Shown piece after piece: positions 1 through 3,679 of a stretch of DNA of 5,818 nucleotides (position 1 is its first letter; the number at the start of each line of letters is the position of its first letter). Under the pieces are notes generated by a model, which ran no database searches, had not been told where the DNA came from, and was given only the letters and a program-made list of their open reading frames with translations. Source of the stretch: Acetobacteraceae bacterium (GTDB taxonomy: Bacteria; Pseudomonadota; Alphaproteobacteria; Acetobacterales; Acetobacteraceae); the NCBI GenBank assembly GCA_020853405.1, contig JADYYZ010000320.1, positions 1 through 5,818 of the forward strand, written 5' to 3'. The position numbers were made by a program, and so were the translations under genes.

Positions 1-237
1 ACCAAGGCACGCGCCTTTCTCGGCGCCTATCGCGGCGTGCGCAGGCTCGACGCGGCGGAGATCGCGGCACTCGCGCTGCTCTGCCGCGGTGCCAGCCTGC
101 GCTTCCTGCTGACCCGCCTCTATGACTGGCTGAACACGCCCGAAGGCGCGCTGGTGACCCGCAAGGACCCGTTGGAGTATTTCCGGAAAAGCCGCTTCTT
201 CCGCGGCGTGCGCGAGGTCGAGGCGATTGGCTGCTGA
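1..237 (+). CDS. thrB: Homoserine kinase, C-terminal end (partial)
   Basis: This frame is open from base 1 to a TGA at 235-237, giving 78 residues of a protein whose N-terminus lies outside the window. The end of the product contains RGASLRFLLTRLYDWLNTP followed by GALV and KDPLEY. This is the C-terminal signature of the choline-kinase-fold homoserine kinases used by alphaproteobacteria, which differ from the GHMP-type ThrB of E. coli. The family phosphorylates homoserine with ATP in threonine biosynthesis, in the cytoplasm. The catalytic and nucleotide-binding part of the kinase fold is not visible, so activity cannot be judged. The stop codon lies 11 bases inside the rnhA reading frame, which suggests translational coupling in one transcript. 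The family call is fairly secure because the signature is long and because thrB-rnhA is a known alphaproteobacterial pair. Another member of the same phosphotransferase superfamily is the only realistic alternative. Confidence 0.87.
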   Translation, partial: TKARAFLGAYRGVRRLDAAEIAALALLCRGASLRFLLTRLYDWLNTPEGALVTRKDPLEYFRKSRFFRGVREVEAIGC

Positions 238-730
238 ATCCCTGCCGGCGGTCGAGATCTGGACCGATGGCGGCTGCCGGCCGAACCCGGGGCCAGGCGG
301 CTGGGCGGCGATCCTGAAGTTCGGCGAGCATCTGAAGGAGATTTCCGGCGCCGAGGCATCGACCACCAACAACCGCATGGAGCTGACCGCTGCGATCCAG
401 GCGCTGGCAGCGCTGAAGCGGCCGGCACGGGTGCTGCTGCACACCGACAGCCAGTATGTGAAGGAAGGCATCACCCGCTGGCTGCATGGCTGGGTCCGGA
501 AGGGCTGGAAGACGGCCAATCGCGAACCGGTGAAGAATTTCGACCTCTGGCAGGCGCTGCTGGCGGCCATGGCGCCGCATGATGTGCAGTGGGCCTGGGT
601 GCGCGGTCACGCCGGCAACCCGATGAACGAACGCGCCGACGAGCTCGCAACGGCCGCGCGCGAGGGGCTGGCCCAGGCTGGCGAGGGCGCAACCGTGATC
701 GGCCCGCCGCCGCAGGGCGACAGCTCCTGA
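227..730 (+). CDS. rnhA: Ribonuclease HI
   Basis: This encodes a 167-residue ribonuclease HI, which cuts the RNA strand of RNA:DNA hybrids with divalent metal ions in the cytoplasm, for example at R-loops and replication primers. The N-terminus has TDGGCRPNPGPGGWAAIL. The acidic active site is complete: Asp14, Glu52 (in NNRMEL), Asp74 (in TDSQYV) and Asp138 (in NERADELA), with the catalytic His128 in VRGHAGN. Each lies exactly four residues after its E. coli counterpart (D10, E48, D70, D134, H124). The basic handle region WLHGWVRKGWKTA (85-97) that helps grip the hybrid is also present. The start is TTG at 227, with GAGG at 214-217 nine bases upstream. The first in-frame ATG is at residue 51 and would remove Asp14, so it cannot be the start. 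The gene overlaps thrB by 11 bases. The last 20 or so residues, rich in Gly, Pro and Ala, are a family-variable tail. Confidence 0.97.
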   Translation: MAAESLPAVEIWTDGGCRPNPGPGGWAAILKFGEHLKEISGAEASTTNNRMELTAAIQALAALKRPARVLLHTDSQYVKEGITRWLHGWVRKGWKTANREPVKNFDLWQALLAAMAPHDVQWAWVRGHAGNPMNERADELATAAREGLAQAGEGATVIGPPPQGDSS

Positions 731-759
731 CGCACCATGCCGGCATCATTCCGTCCTGC

Positions 760-779
760 GGCGCGCCGGGGGGTGCGCC
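760..779 (+). other. GC-rich hairpin between rnhA and the next gene
   Basis: An 8-base arm GGCGCGCC (760-767) can pair with GGTGCGCC (772-779), with one G-U pair and a GGGG loop. It lies 30 bases after the rnhA stop and 3 bases before the ribosome binding site of the next gene. There is no run of T after it, so it is not a standard intrinsic terminator. It could still slow transcription or shield the 3' end of the rnhA message. GC-rich DNA makes such stems easily by chance. Confidence 0.3.
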
Positions 780-782
780 ATC

Positions 783-792
783 GGGGAAGGGG
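783..792 (+). promoter_or_regulatory. Ribosome binding site deciding a TTG start
   Basis: The purine run GGGGAAGGGG ends 6 bases before a TTG codon at 799. It is the only good ribosome binding site upstream of the first small paralogue. The in-frame GTG at 844, TTG at 865 and ATG at 871 have none. It therefore decides the start, and the resulting N-terminus matches that of the second paralogue in length. Confidence 0.6.
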
Positions 793-798
793 CCGGAT

Positions 799-1167
799 TT
801 GAGCAATCAGACGGATCGCGCCTGGCGTGGCGTTCCCGGCGAAGTGCCGCCGGGCGCAGCCTCATTGGCTATGCTCGAGCTTCGCGCTCCGGGCGGAATC
901 GGCTGGCAGGAGCAGCTCTGGCTGCTGCGTGAGGATGGCAGCGACAGCCTGTGGGCCGCCGTCGCCGACTGCCCGGAGCGCGCCGTGCCGGTCGCCGCCG
1001 GTGCCAGCGACGGCACCATCGCGGAGGCGGGCCTGCGCCTGCTTGGTATCTACCTTTCGCAGGCCGGGGCGCGCCTCGAAGCCGTGCGGGCCAGCTCCGG
1101 CATCCTGCCTGCCGATCGGCTGGCATCGCTCGTCGCCCGCCGGGGCGCCGCCCGGGGCTGGCGGTAG
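799..1167 (+). CDS. Small protein of unknown function, paralogue 1 of a tandem pair
   Basis: This encodes a predicted 122-residue soluble protein that I do not recognise. The TTG start at 799 rests on a strong ribosome binding site at 783-792. The main evidence for coding is homology to the product of the next gene, 1290-1589. From residue 19 to 86 the two align without gaps at about half identity by hand count (33 of 68). The shared core is APGG (30-33), Trp36, Glu38, WLLR (41-44), Gly47 and DSLW (49-52). A second block AG-x-RLL-x2-YL covers residues 77-86. The N-termini also correspond (MSNQT here, MPNRS there). There is no signal peptide or membrane segment. The C-terminus runs about 23 residues further than in the paralogue and is rich in Ala and Arg. 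The residue pattern suggests a compact alpha/beta domain, but that is inference. The gene starts 68 bases after rnhA on the same strand, so it may be read through from it. A start at ATG 871 is possible but less likely. Confidence 0.7.
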   Translation: MSNQTDRAWRGVPGEVPPGAASLAMLELRAPGGIGWQEQLWLLREDGSDSLWAAVADCPERAVPVAAGASDGTIAEAGLRLLGIYLSQAGARLEAVRASSGILPADRLASLVARRGAARGWR

Positions 1168-1256
1168 GCAGCGTTGCGGCCAATCCGCCCCGAGATGCAT
1201 CTCTTCAACCTCTGGTTCATAATCGGCGTCACATTCTGACGGTTGGGCGAGTCATA

Positions 1257-1282
1257 TCCTGTCCCGTAACGACAGCGCAGGA
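1257..1282 (+). promoter_or_regulatory. Possible alternative hairpins over the second paralogue's ribosome binding site
   Basis: CTGTC (1259-1263) can pair with GACAG (1271-1275). TCCTG (1257-1261) can instead pair with CAGGA (1278-1282), which covers most of the AGGAG ribosome binding site at 1279-1283. The two pairings share bases and exclude each other. Both stems are only 5 base pairs, so this may be chance. It lies in the 122-base spacer between the two paralogues, where I see no convincing sigma-70-type promoter. Confidence 0.2.
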
Positions 1283-1289
1283 GATGCAG

Positions 1290-1589
1290 ATGCCGAACCG
1301 TAGCGGGACGCTCGATTGCAGCAGCGAGGCACCGATGGGGGCGCGCCATCTGGCCACGCTCGACCTGGTGGCACCGGGTGGCGCGCACTGGGTGGAACGG
1401 TTCTGGCTGCTGCGCGACCGTGGCCTCGACAGCCTGTGGACCTGCCGGCCCGATGGGGTCGGCCAGGCGGAACTTGCGATCGCGGCCGACAGCCAGGGGG
1501 CGTGGAAGGATGCCGGGGCGCGGCTGCTGGCCGGCTATCTTGCCGGCCGCCGCGCAAGGGTCAGGGCGGCCCGGCAGGAACGGCGCTGA
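1290..1589 (+). CDS. Small protein of unknown function, paralogue 2 of a tandem pair
   Basis: This encodes a predicted 99-residue soluble protein homologous to the product of 799-1167 and of unknown function. ATG codons occur at 1284 and 1290. AGGAG at 1279-1283 touches the first but stands 6 bases from the second, so 1290 is preferred. Core residues are APGG (28-31), Trp34, Glu36, WLLR (39-42), Gly45 and DSLW (47-50), then AGARLLAGYLAGRRAR (75-90). At DNA level the genes share TCTGGCTGCTGCG (917-929 and 1402-1414) and CGACAGCCTGTGG (942-954 and 1427-1439) at the same 25-base offset, as expected from duplication. The C-terminus is strongly basic (six Arg in the last 12 residues), which might help bind nucleic acid or an acidic partner, but this is speculation. 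There is no signal peptide or membrane helix. The gene converges on the minus-strand gene ending at 1676. In the 86 bases between them I see no clear terminator. Confidence 0.73.
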   Translation: MPNRSGTLDCSSEAPMGARHLATLDLVAPGGAHWVERFWLLRDRGLDSLWTCRPDGVGQAELAIAADSQGAWKDAGARLLAGYLAGRRARVRAARQERR

Positions 1590-1675
1590 GGCATGCGCGG
1601 TATTGTCTGGACCGCCCGGGCGATTGCGCCTATCTACCTGCGGTGTCGTGGCCATTCGGGCCGCGCGAGGAGACG

Positions 1676-2422
1676 TCAATGACGCACGAGTGGCCGATCC
1701 TCTGAAAGGCCGGCCTCGGTTTCGGCCCGCAAGTCTGCCTCCGCAGCGTCGAGGCGCATGGCCAGGTGGCGCGCCTCCGCATAGAGGCGGGGGTTGTTCA
1801 GCCTCTCGCGCAGCCAGTCTATGTGTGGCCCGACCTCGCTGACCACCTGCCGCGCCGTCGTGCCGACCAGAAGCCAGACGTCGTGCAGCACGACATAGTC
1901 GCGACGCACCAGCAGGCCCACCGTTTCGAACAGGCCGATGACCTGCATGATGCTGCCGTACTCGGTGTGCCTCGCTGGCGTTTCGCGCAGGCTGTTGAGT
2001 TCATCCGAAAACGCCTGCGCATCAACGCTGCCGTCGGGCCGGCGATGCCGGTCGCGCAACCCTGCATAGGCGCGCCGGCTCGCCAGCATCGTCTCGGACG
2101 ACCAGCGCGCCTGGATCTCCAGGAATACGTTCGCCCGCCGCGCCTGCAACCCCTCCTGCGCCTGATCGCGCGCGGCCCGGGCCTGGAAATACGCCCCGAC
2201 CAGTGCCAGGGCGGCAATTCCCAGCAGCAGGGTGTTGCTGACGAAGTAGGCGCGCTCCCACCAGCCCTTCCTGATCCAGTCAGCGTTCGCTGCCTCGGCG
2301 CGTTCGGGCAGTGCATCCCACGCCAGCAGGCCGACCGAAAGGCAGAGCGCCAGCGCCAGCCACACCAGCCAGTCCTCGGGCAGCAGCGGGCTGCGCCTGG
2401 GCCTGTGCGCCGGCCTGGTCAC
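1676..2422 (-). CDS. Two-helix membrane protein, DUF4760-like
   Basis: This encodes a 248-residue protein starting with GTG at 2420-2422. It has two hydrophobic segments, at about residues 19-38 and 57-80, each long enough to cross the membrane. They are joined by a short loop with Asp, Glu, Lys and Arg. A larger soluble helical part (81-248) follows. Its pattern resembles DUF4760-type proteins: ANVFLEIQARWSSETM after the second helix, then IGLFETVGLLVRRD (162-175), and a late LNNPRLYAEA (208-217). No catalytic motif is visible and the molecular role of this group is not established. The start lies 4 bases after the peroxiredoxin stop, and GGAG within the end of that gene (2439-2436 on the minus strand) may serve as ribosome binding site, though its spacing of 13 bases is long. 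The two genes are therefore probably one transcript. The family assignment is from memory of the pattern and needs a profile search. The reading frame itself is well supported. Confidence 0.77.
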   Translation of the reverse strand: MTRPAHRPRRSPLLPEDWLVWLALALCLSVGLLAWDALPERAEAANADWIRKGWWERAYFVSNTLLLGIAALALVGAYFQARAARDQAQEGLQARRANVFLEIQARWSSETMLASRRAYAGLRDRHRRPDGSVDAQAFSDELNSLRETPARHTEYGSIMQVIGLFETVGLLVRRDYVVLHDVWLLVGTTARQVVSEVGPHIDWLRERLNNPRLYAEARHLAMRLDAAEADLRAETEAGLSEDRPLVRH

Positions 2423-2426
2423 CGGT

Positions 2427-2909
2427 TCAGAGTTTCTCCAGCACCGCCTCGGCCTTCGACACCTCGAAACCGCCGGGGGCTTCCACCGCCAGGTGCGTCA
2501 CCTTGCCGTCCTCGACGATCATCGCGTAGCGCTGGCTGCGGATGCCAAGGCCGCGCGCGGTCAGGTCGAGCTCGAGGCCGAGCGCCTTGGCCAGCTGCGC
2601 CGAGCCGTCGGCCAGCATGGTGATCCGCTCGCCGACATTCTGGTCCTTGGCCCAGGCGCCCAGCACGAAGGCGTCGTTCACGGCGGTCGCGACGATGCTG
2701 TCGACCCCCTTCGCCTTCAGCGCGGCGTGGTTGGCGAGGTAGCCGGGCAGGTGCTTGGCGCTGCAGGTCGGCGTGAACGCGCCGGGCACCGCGAACAGCA
2801 CCACCTTCCTGCCCTTGAACAGCTCGTCGGTGGAAACCTCGCGCGGGCCTTCCGCGGTCGCGGTCATCAGCTTCATCGACGGCAGGGTATCGCCGACCTT
2901 GATTGGCAT
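2427..2909 (-). CDS. Prx5-type peroxiredoxin with a single cysteine
   Basis: This encodes a 160-residue cytoplasmic peroxiredoxin of the Prx5 group, which reduces hydrogen peroxide and organic peroxides with an active-site thiol. The active-site stretch VPGAFTPTCSAKHLPGY (41-57) holds the P-x3-T-x2-C motif: Pro42, Thr46 and the peroxidatic Cys49. The conserved Arg127 of the family appears in QRYAMIVEDGKV. Cys49 is the only cysteine, so there is no internal resolving cysteine. Known one-Cys members of this group are recharged by glutathione or glutaredoxin, and that is the likely route here (inference). The start is ATG at 2907-2909, with AAGGAG (2921-2916 on the minus strand) six bases upstream, the best ribosome binding site in the window. 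The gene leads a probable two-gene unit with the membrane protein ending at 1676 and diverges from yqgE. Two 11-base direct repeats lie just before its ribosome binding site and could be a control element. Confidence 0.95.
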   Translation of the reverse strand: MPIKVGDTLPSMKLMTATAEGPREVSTDELFKGRKVVLFAVPGAFTPTCSAKHLPGYLANHAALKAKGVDSIVATAVNDAFVLGAWAKDQNVGERITMLADGSAQLAKALGLELDLTARGLGIRSQRYAMIVEDGKVTHLAVEAPGGFEVSKAEAVLEKL

Positions 2910-2920
2910 CGGTCTCTCCT

Positions 2921-2945
2921 TGTCATGCCGCCCGTGTCATGCCGC
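2921..2945. repeat. 11-base direct repeat, two copies, upstream of the peroxiredoxin gene
   Basis: TGTCATGCCGC occurs exactly at 2921-2931 and at 2935-2945, a period of 14 bases. The copy nearer the gene abuts the peroxiredoxin ribosome binding site. Exact direct repeats at this spacing can be a two-site operator or can arise by slippage. I cannot link the sequence to a known regulator. Confidence 0.6.
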
Positions 2946-2957
2946 GGCGGCACCCGG

Positions 2958-2982
2958 CCCCTGGGCGGCCCCCTTGGGCGGC
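2958..2982. repeat. Imperfect 12-base tandem repeat
   Basis: CCCCTGGGCGGC (2958-2969) is followed by CCCTTGGGCGGC (2971-2982), 11 of 12 bases identical with a period of 13. The low complexity of this G/C-rich stretch makes a chance or slippage origin likely. It is noted because it sits next to the exact repeat at 2921-2945. Confidence 0.5.
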
Positions 2983-3090
2983 GGTCCGGGCCAGGGGTTC
3001 TAGCCCGACCCGCCGGCCGGGCGAAGGGGGGCTTTCCCGGGTCGCGAACTTTGCCTTGCTCTTGCCGCCCGCCGGCACGATCTTGAGGGA

Positions 3091-3672
3091 ATGGCGACAC
3101 CGAAGGACGCCGAAAACGAGGGGTGGCTGTCGGGCCAGATGCTGGTCGCGATGCCGTCGATGCAGGACCCGCGGTTTGCGCAGAGCGTGATCTATGTCTG
3201 CGCGCATTCGCCCGATGGCGCGATGGGCCTGGTGGTCAACAAGCCGGTCGACAATCTGAGCTTCGACGACCTGCTGAAGCAGCTGGCGATCGAGCCGGTG
3301 CCGCCGGCCCGGCGCATCCAGGTGCAGGCGGGCGGCCCGGTCGAGCAGGTGCGCGGCTTCGTCCTGCACACCGCCGACTGGGTGCAGGAAGGCTCGCTGC
3401 GGGTCGACGAGGTGATGGCGCTGACCGCCAGCATCGACGTGCTGCGCGAGATCGCCCGCGGCGGCGGCCCGCGCCGTGGCCTCTTGGCGCTGGGTTACGC
3501 CGGCTGGGGGCCGGGCCAGCTCGACCGCGAGATTTCCGACAATGCCTGGCTGTCGGTGCCGCCCGACGAAAGCCTGATCTTCGGCGAGGACTATGCTGCC
3601 AAGTGGCGCGCGGCGCTGGCCAAGCTGAAGATCGACCCGCTGCTGCTGTCGGGCTCGGCCGGCCGGGCGTAG
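3091..3672 (+). CDS. yqgE: YqgE/AlgH family protein (UPF0301, DUF179)
   Basis: This encodes a 193-residue protein, close to the roughly 187 residues of E. coli YqgE. Family marks in order are GQMLVAMPSMQDPRFAQSVIY (two parts, 15-24 and 25-35), the HSPDGAMGLVVNKP block (39-52), GGPV followed by RGFVLH (81-93), LGYAGWGPGQLDREI (134-148) and NAWL with SLIFG (151-165). It is predicted to be cytoplasmic with no membrane segment. The biochemical role is not established. Its Pseudomonas relative AlgH has been tied to alginate regulation, but no enzyme activity can be read from the sequence. The start at ATG 3091 is the only sensible one in frame, although GAGGGA (3085-3090) sits almost against it, closer than the usual spacing. 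The gene diverges from the peroxiredoxin gene and ends 7 bases from the stop of the opposing DsbD-like gene. Such linkage with thiol-redox genes suggests, without proving, a related role. Confidence 0.95.
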   Translation: MATPKDAENEGWLSGQMLVAMPSMQDPRFAQSVIYVCAHSPDGAMGLVVNKPVDNLSFDDLLKQLAIEPVPPARRIQVQAGGPVEQVRGFVLHTADWVQEGSLRVDEVMALTASIDVLREIARGGGPRRGLLALGYAGWGPGQLDREISDNAWLSVPPDESLIFGEDYAAKWRAALAKLKIDPLLLSGSAGRA

Positions 3673-3679
3673 CGCAGCA

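Larger units (their letters stand above)
2910..3090. promoter_or_regulatory. Divergent intergenic region between peroxiredoxin gene and yqgE
   Basis: These 181 bases must hold the start signals for both genes unless yqgE is read from elsewhere. The left third carries two short tandem repeats. The middle carries an inverted repeat, CGACCCG (3006-3012) against CGGGTCG (3038-3044), that could form a 7-base-pair stem with a 25-base loop. Near yqgE, TTGCTC (3056-3061) and GATCTT (3079-3084) have 17-base spacing, but they would start transcription almost at the ATG and match the consensus poorly. I cannot name a promoter with confidence. Confidence 0.5.

Noticed and set aside
737..746. Perfect palindrome ATGCCGGCAT after rnhA
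   Set aside because: It has no loop and no second copy that would mark an operator. Ten-base palindromes occur by chance in a window of this size.
589..798. Upstream extension of the first small paralogue into rnhA
   Set aside because: The frame stays open back to 589 but reads Arg-rich nonsense through rnhA. The ribosome binding site at 783-792 and the length match with the paralogue favour TTG at 799.
1200..1265. Promoter before the second paralogue (CATAAT at 1218-1223, TATCCT at 1255-1260)
   Set aside because: Neither -10-like hexamer has a reasonable -35 element at 16-18 bases.
1650..1662. GGCC-ATTCG-GGCC as a terminator between the converging genes
   Set aside because: The stem is only 4 base pairs with no T-run on either strand, so it is too weak to call.
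1050..1679. Open minus-strand frame of 209 codons opposite the two small paralogues
   Set aside because: The plus-strand frames show homologous proteins with matching motifs and ribosome binding sites. The opposite frame crosses both genes and their spacer without any family signature, as is common in G/C-rich DNA.
2493..3086. Open plus-strand frame of 197 codons opposite the peroxiredoxin gene
   Set aside because: It is the complement of a clear peroxiredoxin with an excellent ribosome binding site, and shows no domain of its own.
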